Positions 30,675-40,142 of a DNA stretch of 40,142 bases are shown here, piece by piece (position 1 is the stretch's first letter; every line of letters begins with the position of its first letter). A model generated the notes under the pieces. The model saw only the letters and a list, made by a program, of their open reading frames with translations. It made no database searches and was not told the DNA's origin. Origin of the DNA: Macrocybe gigantea (Eukaryota; Basidiomycota; Agaricomycetes; Agaricales; Callistosporiaceae). The stretch covers positions 1 through 40,142 of the forward strand of contig SJRY01000097.1 of the NCBI GenBank assembly GCA_011319805.1, in the 5' to 3' direction. A program made the translations under genes and the position numbers.

Positions 30675-31712
30675 TTGCTTTTGGCATATGAAAATGTTAT
30701 TATGCAAAAATATCTGTGAATTGCAAGGATGTCCAGATAATAATGAAGTTTCAGAAGATATAATTACTCAGCATATTTCAAAGGCATTAGCATATGCCTG
30801 TGAATATTGGATTTTTCATACTACTCAAACAAAGGGCTTGGAAGCTATACTATTAGAATTCTTCTTGGAACAAAGTCTTTTTTGGATTGAATGCCTGAGT
30901 TGGTTGAATAGTCTTGATTCTATTGCATGGCCACTTAGAAAGTTGGAAAAATGGGTATTGGATGTAAGTCAATAGTGTAAATTGATAAATCAACAAATAT
31001 CTGATTTGCATTTTTAAAAAAGCTCAATAATAAAAATCTATTAAAATGGATATTTGATTTTCAGCGATTTCTAATGCAGAACATTGCATTATTAAAAGTC
31101 AATGCACTTCAGACATATGTATCTGCTCTTATATGGCTACCAGAAAAATCTTGCATTCAAAATACTTGGAGCAAAAGAGTTTTAGAAGCACTACCAATTC
31201 TTCAAGGATTGGATAATGAATGGTCAGCCTGTGAAATAGTATGTTTGAGCCATTCTAGTTTAGTTCTCTCTGTTGCTTTCTCATCTGATGGCACCAGAAT
31301 TGCATCAGGCTCTAATGATAAAACTATTAGAATATGGAATGCAATAACAGGAGAATGCATTCAAGTATTTTCTGGCCATTCAGACTAGGTGACATCTATT
31401 GATTTCTCACCTGATGGCACTAGAATTGCATCAGGCTCTGATGATAAAACTATTAGAATATGGAATGCAATAACAGGAGAATGCATTCAAACTCTTTCTG
31501 ATTGCTCAGTTCCAATCACTGCTATTTTTTCAGTGAATCAAACTGAATCTAGTTTATCTATGCCTTGAAATGATTCTGAATGGATCCATAAGAACAATAC
31601 TAGATTGTTCTGGATTCCTCCAAGATACAGAAACTTTTTATATTATAGATCTTTTAACAATCAACTTACTATTGGATATACAATAGATCATACTATTATA
31701 CTTGCTGTATAG
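30675..31712 (+). pseudogene. NACHT-WD40 (NLR-like) gene, 3' part
   Basis: Continues the NACHT exon in phase (CFWHMKMLLCKNICELQG) to 30963. A 101-nt GT-AG intron (30964-31064) follows, then an exon that starts RFLMQNIALLKVNALQTYVS, typical of the segment before WD repeats in mushroom NLRs. Two WD40 repeats follow (about 31250-31380 and 31390-31500), each with [16 protein letters not shown]. They are almost identical in DNA. A TAG at 31386-31388, where Trp is expected in GHSDWV, truncates the product. A second stop, TGA, lies at 31566-31568. A C-terminal motif RLFWIPPRYRNF and a final TAG at 31710-31712 mark the former end. The gene is AT-rich here, unlike exon 1. It is non-functional even without the insertion, unless the stops are errors. 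Confidence 0.82.
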
Positions 31713-31953
31713 TATTGCTCTACTTTGATTTGACTTCTTTTTGTATGGTGTAATACTCTGTTGTGAATCATATTATGTCTCCTGATTTATAAAAAAAACA
31801 ATAATGAATTTTGTAATGATATAAATGTAAGCTTCATAAATCACAACTTGCCTAAAGACCAATTCCATCATTAATCTTCTCAAGTAGATTAAGTATATCT
31901 TCTAACAATCTGTCTGACACAAAATAATTTCATTACTCATATACAACAACAAT
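31713..31953. other. Convergent intergenic spacer
   Basis: AT-rich 241-bp gap between the end of the NLR gene (plus strand) and the stop codon of the zinc-finger gene (minus strand). Presumably it holds both polyadenylation regions. No other feature seen. Confidence 0.5.
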
Positions 31954-33553
31954 TCACTCGGGCTCAGGCTCCATCTCCACGTCAGAAAACGCATCCCCTT
32001 CAACCTCATCTTCTGCATCGTCACTCTCATCACTCTCATTGAACACCAAAGAAATATACTCGTCACCGAGTTGCCCATCTGTAGCTCGTGCGACAGGAGA
32101 ATCATCAGGTTTACCATCAAGTGATTCAGCGCCTGGCGGGGAAGGTGAAAGGTGAGCAGCAACCTCATGCCGCTGCTCGTCGTCTGTGTCAGACACCGTC
32201 GGAAAAGAGACGGTTCCAGTTTCCTTTGCCTTGCGGCGCCGATTCGCGCGGATGACATGCGGAAGCTTGCATCCCCTAGTCTGGCACGTCCCCTTCTCCG
32301 CAAAGTCTGGACATTCCCGCACGTGTTGGTGCTCGCACTCCAAGCCCTTGGCGCAGTACCCGAGCACTGCAAAGTCCCTGCACACGCCCTCGCGCTTGCC
32401 CACGTTGACGTGGGGGAATGGACACTTGTCTCTGGTGCATCGGCCCCGGTTCACGAAATGTACGCACAGCGGCGTCCTCTCGGGTGTAGGATCGTGTGAT
32501 AGGTTGCACGTCTCTGCGGTGTTCGGACAGTGGCCTTGGAGAAAATTCCAGCAGATTGCGATCTTCGACGGGTCGTGCTTGTATGGACATGTGAGCCCTC
32601 GACTGCATGCACCTGCCATGGCAAAACGAGAGGAGAAAAGGAAAATCGTAGTAAACATGAAATAGATCGGGAGAAGAGGATAAGGAAACGTGAATGCCTT
32701 TAGAAGATCATAACAAAAAACGACGTTTTTGCCATCCTCTTGGACATCCTGCATTGAATAAAGCGCACCTGTAGTCGTGAATCTCGGACATGGTCTGTCA
32801 TTGTATTTCATCTTCTTCGCCAGCCGACGTCGTTCTCTGAGAAAGAAAAAGATCAGGAAAAAAACACTCCTATAAACCTCGCCCTGCGAAAGGATGACAA
32901 ACTGAGTCGTCTTGAGCGTCATGTTGCGGTTCATCGGCATTCCGCGCCGTCCCCGACTGATTTTAGGCTTGTGCACACGTCCTGTCGGAATAAGATGGCC
33001 AGATTTCCTCGTGAACGAGCGAGAAGGTGGCGGGGCTGGGTCGTTTGGACCCACAGTAGGCGGTTTTGGTTTCGGTTTCGGGACTGTATATTCAGCAATT
33101 AGGCACGACCATGTTTGTACAAACGAGTGAACGAGACGACGCACGATCCTTGCGAACTAGCGACCGGCCGGATGACTCAAACGCAACACCATTGAGCACG
33201 ACGTCTTTCACCTCGCTTGTCGTGGGGGCCGCCGATGGTGGCTTCGGTCGTGACGGAGCAGCGGGCCTGAACGACGGAACGGACGGTCCAGAGCTGGAAC
33301 TCGGACGGATATACTTGTTAGATGGTGGCTTGTAGTTTGGATTGATGTACGTGTTGCTTCGCTGGGTGGGTCGTCCGCTGTATCCTGTATACGATGAAGC
33401 TACTCCAGTCTTGTGCTGATTGATCGACTCTGTGCAACGCGAGAATTCCTGACAATGAGAACTGAGAATTCAAAAAGTATGTGATTAGCGTCCACCTGTT
33501 AATCTCGCTATTTCACTTCTGAGGTCGGCCTCTGTTGTTGTTGAAGATGCCAT
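31954..33553 (-). CDS. CCCH zinc-finger protein, ZC3H3/Red5-like
   Basis: Five CCCH zinc fingers in a row: CPRFTTTGACSRGLTCPYKH, CWNFLQGHCPNTAETCNLSH, CVHFVNRGRCTRDKCPFPH, CRDFAVLGYCAKGLECEHQH and CPDFAEKGTCQTRGCKLPH. This order and wording match metazoan ZC3H3 and fission-yeast Red5, nuclear proteins tied to poly(A) RNA handling and export or decay; that role is inferred. Exons with closing phases: 33496-33553 (ATG at 33553), 33145-33429, 33083 to about 32868, a short exon ending 32769, and 31954-32612. The intron between the third and fourth exons is not resolved; an acceptor at GCGAAG before AAGATG would keep the phase. The N-terminus is disordered and basic (PKPKPKPP, FTRKSGHLIPTGRVHKP). 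The C-terminus is acidic (ESDESDDAEDEVEGD). The gene appears intact. Confidence 0.85.
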
Positions 33554-33654
33554 GATCGTCGTTGAAAGTTGTTGGACGAATTCGCCGAAATCGTATTAGT
33601 CAACCACATCAATGGTCGATTACGTCATCAAATATCCAAATCAGGCAAGTACCA

Positions 33655-36195
33655 TTACTCCAGCATCTCGCAGCGTCTGACGATGCCCGCCAAGACATTG
33701 TCCACGTCCGTCAAGCTCGTCTCCTTTCTAAACACCTCTAGATACACTTCCCCGACAGGCCCCCCTCCCGTCATCTTTTACGGGTCCCAATGAGCGTTTC
33801 GCCGCGATGTGCCAATGCTGTGGGTTCTGCCCTCGAGAGAACACCTCGGTCACATCAGCGTCCCTGCAATGTACCGTAGTTAGACAAAGAAAAAGCTTGA
33901 TACGATAATACGCACAGGTTCTGGATTCCTGAGCATGATATAGAATGCTTGAACAGGATTCGAAGCCCGGACTGGACACGGTCCAGCCCGCCGAAGAGGC
34001 AATGTATCTATCAGTAGGCTGTAGAATGTTCACAATCGAAGGAAGGATTTCGGTACTGCAGTAGAAAAGAAACCTTCAGAAAGGAATGCATGACAGTGAC
34101 AACTCTGCGTACCTTTCAGGTGTGCTCTGCTCCGTCACCTCCCTAATCTTTTCGTAAATCTCAGGCAATCGTTTGCCAATAGTCTGCCATGAACGTAGAG
34201 AAATATCAGACCCTACATCTGCGCCGTCAACGTCCGTTCGAAGGAACGCAAGCATGATCCCGTCACTCTAAAAAGTGGAATCAGAAATAATGAAAACCAA
34301 TGCGCACAGGAAGTATGCAGCATACCAGGGTATAGAACACCTTTCTCCGGTTCAGGCGCAACGGGTTATCGAAATCGGAAAGGTATACAGTCGTCAACAA
34401 GAAATTTGGTTGTGGTTCTTCCACCGCCTCCTGAGCGGTTGCAGATTCTGTCAGCGTCGACGAAGCCGAAGGCGTCAAGGAGACGGCGTCCACGTCAGCC
34501 GGCGAGCGTATATGTGATGCGCGCACTCTTCCACTTGTTGCCCTGAAACTCCTCCATTCGCATGTCCGTTAGAAGCTGTAGGGACCGAGTCAGGCAGACC
34601 ACTGTGAGGATCCGCTTCCTCATCTGCCGCTTCGGCTTCATTTCGTCATCACCACCCCGAACTCCAGATGTCCTAATCTCTCCGGTCATACCGTTGGACG
34701 CGATCGCATCGTCCAACGCGCCTTTATCGACCTCAGACTCATGCACCGCGCCCACTGAATGTCGTTGCACCTCCTGCGGCAGTTCTTGCTGTAGACCCCC
34801 ATCCTCGTAATGCGGTTCTCAAGTCTAGCCTTGCCATCGACGTCGTGACCATCTGGCACAATCGTACCAGACTTGACGTTCATCTCCTTGTCCGTCCCGC
34901 GGCCAAACGTCAAATACCCAGGCCAGCTCCACTTGCGTACGTCCATGTTGACGTTCGTCAGTCCAAGAATGACGAAGACGAAACCGACGAGCTTCGTGGC
35001 GCTCTCGATCTTTCAAACTCGACGGTGGATCCTTGCCATTGCCGTTGTTCGCATTCGTCGCACCAGCGCTGTCATCCGCACGACGCTTCGACTTGATTGT
35101 CTTATCAGAGTGCACGCTCTCCTGTGAAGCGTTTGGCGGTTTCTTTGGGTATAACGAGAGGAGTATCGCGCTAGGGACGCCGATTGATGAGTCGAGATGT
35201 AGGAGGTCGATGGGACGGCGTAAGGCGTATAATCAGCAGGGTTGAGATATCTTCCGAGAGCTCGCTCGTGACACTGTCTGCTAAAGGAATCAGCGAGCGG
35301 TGTCTGGGGTGCAGGGGTACTCCTGCGATAGATGAAATAGACGAGTTAGAACACCTGTTGTAAACGAATTATAGAGCCGGCCAGTGACTGACCAAGATGC
35401 AATCCGAGATCACGACCATCTTCCAAGTCCCAGGACCACGCCCAGACAGTGAAAAATCGCTCCAATTGTAATTCCAACGCCTCCCGTCCTAGATTCCGCA
35501 ACACGGATGCGAATGTGCCATGAGTTAACTAGCATTAGCCGACATAAGCTAGATTGAATGATTTGCCTCGCTCCGAGAGGGAATGCAGACCTTGAACCGC
35601 TCATATCCTCTAAGGATATCCTGACGCAAAGCACTGTCATGGACAGAGCCCTCAATGTACTCGTATACCGGTTCCTTTGTCTTGCCTTTCTCGGGGATCT
35701 TGGCCTTCTCCTTCCCCTTCTTACCATCCTTCGGATTGATTGGGACCTTCGCCACTTCTACCTAGAAAGCGAAAATGAAATGAGTCCCCTTGAAGGCGGG
35801 TAAGACAGACGACACGCACCGCATGGATCCAGAAATCCGGCTCTGGCGAAACCACATCATCCTCTTCGACTGTGAATGTACGCTCCTGACGCCGGCGGCT
35901 CTGGTCGTTAAACATCCTGGAGAAGAACCTCAGAAATGCAAAATCAGTGCTGAGATCTCCCAAAGACTCACTCGGAAAAGTTCACGAGCGCCTTCGCCAG
36001 GCCGACCTGCCTGAGCATCCTGTCTCTCGACACGGCCCGCTCCCTGGAGGTGTAGAACAGGATCTGCGCCTGCTCTTCCGCTCCTTCATCGTCGCTCTCT
36101 TCGTCATCATCGTCCGCCTTGTTCGATCGAGTAGGTCGTAGTGCAGGGTTGTAGATGGTGAGATAGAGAAGACCTGGTGGAATCCTGCTGCTCAT
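33655..36195 (-). pseudogene. CCZ1: CCZ1-like vacuolar fusion protein, with frameshifts
   Basis: Recognised from the N-terminal longin-type start (PPGLLYLTIYNPALRPT, then ILFYTSRER and QVGLAKALVNFSE), followed by PEPDFWIHAV, EYIEGSVHDSALRQDIL, WSWDLEDG, NMDVRKWSWPGYLTFGRG and a C-terminus VYLEVFRKETSLTDVDNVLAG. CCZ1 works with MON1 as the guanine-exchange factor for Rab7/Ypt7 on late endosomes and vacuoles. ATG at 36195, stop TAA at 33655-33657, with about six to eight short introns. Single-base shifts disturb it near 33760-33765 (a run of six C), 34790, 35010 and 35195. In each case, moving one base restores family-like sequence. This is an essential-type single-copy gene, so sequence error is as likely as real decay. 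Confidence 0.75.
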
Positions 36196-36549
36196 CGCAG
36201 CGAGAGTGAACAAAGCGACTCAGGCCTTGCCCCACCAGAGTTGGCTTGCGTGGACAGCACGAAACTGTAGCGACCACAGCCTGCCACGAGGCGAAAGTCC
36301 GCGATAGTGTGCAAGTGTGTGACCAAGTTGGATGTTGCCTTTTTCTGGAAAACAATGAATTGTCGCTGCTGGTGATAATTACGGCTTGCTATGTATGTTA
36401 AACTATACCTAACACATAACAGAACGAAAAAAAGATGCAAGCAAACTACAGGACACGAAGGCGAGAGACAGAGACACGATGCGCGAAGAAAAAAGTAGAT
36501 CAAGTTGTGTGACTAGCGAGTCCTTGTGCAACTGTCTGTGTGATAAGCT
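36196..36549. other. Intergenic spacer between CCZ1 and the USP gene
   Basis: About 350 bp. It holds the upstream region of the CCZ1-like gene and the 3' end of the USP gene. I see no further coding region or RNA gene in it. Confidence 0.5.
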
Positions 36550-39500
36550 CTAAGACGTCTTTTCATGCTTGTCCGGACTCTTGCTGTGAGCCTTTTGGCC
36601 GTTCGCGTCGTCAACGGGGACATCTCTGACAGGCTCGACGACGAGTGTTGATACCATCATTCCAGTCCGGCGACTGGCTGGGAGAAACCTCGTGAACGCC
36701 GACATTAACGTCCGGTCGTTCGGCCAGTCGATCTCGAAATCCGTATCTGGATCCGCTTCCGCCTCATTTGACGACGTCGGACGTTCGACCGGACGACTCA
36801 GGGTAGTAACGTGCGGCAGACATGAGGATCAATTCGTCCTGTTGGGACTCTTCAAATCCGGGAGTCGTCGGGCGAGGAGGCGGCTGAAGGGGGCTGTCGA
36901 TCCATTTTCCGGGAAGTGACTGAGGGCCGTTGTTTGTGGCAGTGAGTTTCGACTTGGATGCAGTACATATCCCACCGAATCGTCGCTTGGCGGCGTCGGC
37001 AGCTGAGAGTCGACCGTCATGGCGTCTTCCTCCGCGATCTTGGTTTTGCGCCTCGCTTCCTCGACTTTTTGGTGCGTCTTGCCTCCAAGAGGGGCAGAAG
37101 ACCGCCGCGGTAGAACAAGAGGTATGCATTCGAGTTCTTTGACCGTCCCAAACATTATCAGTCTTTACGAAAGCATGTTGGAAGAAATGCACGTACCACA
37201 GAGTCCGCAGCGCGAGCTTCCGTGACGAACGAATCGTCAAAGTGATACCACTTGTTCGTGACGTGATTGTGTGCGTACGCGCGATAATGTCCTCCACCGA
37301 GACCTCCCATGTGTTCGTCCACGCCAAACAGATCATACACGAGCGGTTCGTCGACGCTCGTCAGCTGCAGCCCGCAACGTCGACACCCTGCGCAGCCAAC
37401 CGCGTCGCGACTGCCTCTCGCCGACCATCTCGCTCAGATCCAAGCCCTCAATCGGAAAGTCGATGAATGTGTCGATCTTATCTCGTAGCATGCGGCTGTT
37501 GCTGAACCGTTTCAGATGTACCACCAGGATGTCTGGCGCCTTCCACAGATCGAACCGCTTCGTCGCCTGCTGATGCTTCTTGCAGCGGGGACAATACCAC
37601 AGATCGTCCTCTCCAGCTTCTCCTCCTTCGTAAACTCGTCAAGACAGTCCTGAAGCGAGAGGCCCTTGGTCTTCTTCTCGGAAGCAGCCTTCTGCATCTC
37701 GATGTACTCTGGATGGATGTACTCTTCCCATCTGTCCCACAGTGCATGCTCCCATCGCGATCGTTCCTCCCCAAAGTAATACGCCTTCATGTTCTCATCG
37801 AACTCGCAGTAGAACGTGTCCCCTTCCCTCAGCAGCACCTGAGGTATATCTGAGCCCTCCTTCCGACGCTCCCACGACTCCCATCGGTTCCCAGATTGAT
37901 AATTGTTGTACGGCCCAGCGCCAAAGTCTTTGTGTTGGCTTGTAGTCGAAGACTGAAGATATCCTTCTTCGTGCAAACCTTTCGCGGCGTCAGGCTGACA
38001 GAAGAAGTGTCCATGTCCTCCTCTCCAACATAACCATGTCTTTTTCATCCACAATGTCTCCCTCGGGAATGGCGGCCTCTTGAACCGTCACAACATCTCC
38101 GTTCTCCTTAATTTCTATGATAGAATCGACGGACGGGTATCCGTTGAGTTTCACAGGTATTCCATCGATATCGGACCAGAGTCGGCTTCCCAAGTGTACA
38201 AGTCCCGCGCATTGGCTGTCCAGCGCTCGAGGCGCGCGACAACGGCGTCGTAGATGGCGTTTGGATCCTTGGCCTGCTCCTGATCGATAGCGACCACGGT
38301 CGGATACCCAAACAAGCTTTGGCTACCTCGGCTGAGATAGTTATTGCGCTGCACGACAGAGTCGCACAAGAATACGGGCACGATGAACGAGTCATCCGGC
38401 TGCCTCTTGTACACCCTGCTTTGTTGCGAGTTGCATGGCAGTTCAAAGCAGACGATCGTGTCGTTTTCGTTCATTTCGTCGCCGCAGAGCACGCCGTCAT
38501 TGAGGTTCTTGTAGATGCGATGGCTGAATATCTCCAAAGTGAGGAGCTATGGAAAGCAGAATCAGGGGACTTTGCATGCTTTCGCAAACGGTGAAATACT
38601 AACATTTTCAGGATCTGCACCCATCCATCGGCCTAATAGAGCGCGAAGTTCTTTGAAGGTCGCGTCCTTACTAATCTCAACGGGTACCTAAATTTGCAAT
38701 GAGTGGATACAAGCTACGCAAGCCACATGTTGGAGTTTTCTCACCTTGACGTGTGGCTTCTCGATACCCAAGGCACATAATAAATGTCATGTCTCCACGT
38801 CTTTTTCACAGGAATCGGCAGAGTCAAGTACATGAAAGGATCGAACGTTATGGACACCTGCATATATAAAAGTGATAAGCAGAGCATCCAAGATATGCAA
38901 CGAAACCACTCTCTCACCTTTTCGCATTCTGGACAGACCAAAGTGCTTTGATACTGACCCTGGAAAGGTCGACGATAACGCTGTCATTCCGCATCATATA
39001 GCCCTCCCACGACCTCGCGCGAGGTCAACAAGTTCTAGATCCCCACCCCCTCCCAATCAGGCTTCTCAACATAGGGCTTCTTCAAAACTCGATTAAGGTC
39101 TTCGTGAAGGCCGTCCAATAGGAAAGCCACCAACTCTCTGGGAGTCATGCTGTTGATATCCGCTGAACTGTGGAGCGAAACGCTGAAGCTGCGTCTTGAA
39201 TTCGCGTGGTGAGTATGACGTCGAAGGTCCAGTTGGGGTCCATATCCGTTGGAGCAAAGCTCCAAAAGCTTCCGCAATAGCGCCGTGCATACCCAGAGGA
39301 TTATCTGGATTCAGTTCCTCCTGATACAGACCGGCTGTTTGAAGTTTGAGGAGAATCACTGTATAACAAAACGGGTTCAAGACATACTCAAAAAAAAATA
39401 TCAGTGAGCTCCTCGTTGTGCGCCAGGCACTGAAGGGCAGAGTTCATGAAGCAAGTGTTGCCCTGATATATGTCAGGCATGTTGTTAAAGCAGAAATCGA

Positions 39501-40142
39501 AGAAGACGGACATGTTTCCGAGACCCAGAGTACCGGGTTCTACAGTCTTCTCCTTTCGTGTACCGACAGTCTTCCACGTCCCGTTAACAGTCCGAACATT
39601 ATCATAAAATGTGTCAGCGTCTCGTGTTATTGATGGTGCCGAAGTGGACGAAAGCGATCTATTCATGCGATTGAAAAAATCCATCGTTGGAGTTGAAGAG
39701 AGGTGTAGGTTGTTTAGTGCGTTGAGACGGAGGGTGGCGCTGCCTCGAGAGGCGGTGGTTGTCATCGTCCATAATCCAGCCAGTGGCTTGTTTGAATTCG
39801 ACAACAAGAGCGTCTCCGGACTCGATTCCCTCGTCTTGAAGAGTCATCGTGCTATGTTCTAGAATCTTCGCTTCGGCTTGATGTATTACCGATGCAGGAT
39901 TTCTAAAGCAGACCAAGTCTCATCCAGTTCATTGAGCCTCAGATTCGATATTCCGCCTGGACTTGTTCGTCCGGTGCTACGGCGGTTCGCAAGACGTTTT
40001 GAGAGGTTATCTATGGTCTCGCCTGCGGAGGAGATGACAGTCACGATGCCGTCAGAATCTAATTGTACGAGGGTCGAGTTTGATACCATGCGGAGGACTC
40101 GTAACCGAGGAGGACGTAGTTCGATGGATGCTTGTTTTGCAG
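36550..40142 (-). pseudogene. UBP12: Ubiquitin C-terminal hydrolase, UBP12/USP15-like, 5' end outside window, with frameshifts
   Basis: Deubiquitinase of the USP family; it would remove ubiquitin through a Cys-His-Asp triad. Visible parts, N to C: a ubiquitin-like/DUSP-linked region (IELRPPRLRVLRMV, then GIESGDALVVEFKQATGW); the Cys box GNTCFMNSALQCLAH (about 39400-39450); [10 protein letters not shown] and [16 protein letters not shown]; the zinc-ribbon CPECEK (38930); RWEHALWDRWEEYIHPEY; a second CxxC (CPRCKKH, 37580); [17 protein letters not shown]; and the His box GGHYRAYAHNHVTNKWYHFDDS (about 37215-37280). The C-terminal tail is acidic then basic, stop at 36550-36552. Short introns interrupt it. 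At least ten one-base shifts disturb the frame (for example near 39900, 39137, 39048, 39012, 38965, 37610, 37410, 37370 and 37110), most fitting one missing base. Either the assembly is poor here or the gene is dead. Confidence 0.8.

Noticed and set aside
5082..31712. CRISPR array or other regularly spaced repeats
   Set aside because: Repeats are LTR pairs and two WD40 units; there are no short spaced repeats with unique spacers.

Overview
The window looks like a Basidiomycota, probably Agaricomycete (mushroom), chromosome segment. The reasons are intron-dense genes with short introns (about 45-100 nt where phases close), a NACHT/WD40 immune-receptor-type gene of the kind expanded in mushrooms, and heavy loading with Ty3/gypsy chromovirus retrotransposons. 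No bacterial-style operons, tRNAs, rRNAs or CRISPR arrays were seen.

Layout. At the left edge a Ser/Thr/Pro-rich hypothetical gene lies on the minus strand (1169-2388). It is divergent from a NACHT-WD40 (NLR-like) gene on the plus strand that starts at 2662. The large NACHT exon is broken at 5081 by a 25.6-kb block and resumes at 30675. Removing the block and one 5-bp target duplication restores a continuous frame. To the right, three minus-strand host genes follow: a CCCH zinc-finger protein like ZC3H3/Red5 (31954-33553), a CCZ1-like vacuolar Rab7-GEF subunit (33655-36195) and a UBP12/USP15-like ubiquitin hydrolase (36550 to beyond the right edge).

The 25.6-kb block is a four-level nest of full-length LTR retrotransposons, each with an LTR pair and 5-bp target duplications. 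E1 (5082-30669, minus) contains E2 (6732-26188, minus), which contains E3 (7305-20235, plus), which contains E4 (7846-13672, minus). E2 split the E1 polyprotein in frame. E3 split the C-terminal tail of the E2 polyprotein. E4 landed in the E3 leader. Net element sizes are about 6.1, 6.5, 7.1 and 5.8 kb.

Two element types are stacked. E1 and E4 have about 190-bp LTRs with a palindromic end, one fused gag-pol frame, a CX2CX6HX4C zinc knuckle and a shared T-tract after the 5' LTR. E2 and E3 have 320/418-bp LTRs and canonical CCHC knuckles. Both also carry a GGGTTTT slippery heptamer at the gag/pol -1 junction and an 11-nt leader complementary to the predicted transcript start, the hallmark of Tf1-type self-priming.

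All four elements are decayed. LTR differences are almost all transitions, and in-frame stops are overwhelmingly TGA where arginine is expected. This is the signature of CpG (CGA to TGA) deamination, which suggests methylated retroelements. The CCZ1 and USP genes instead carry many single-base frameshifts, which may be assembly error or real decay.
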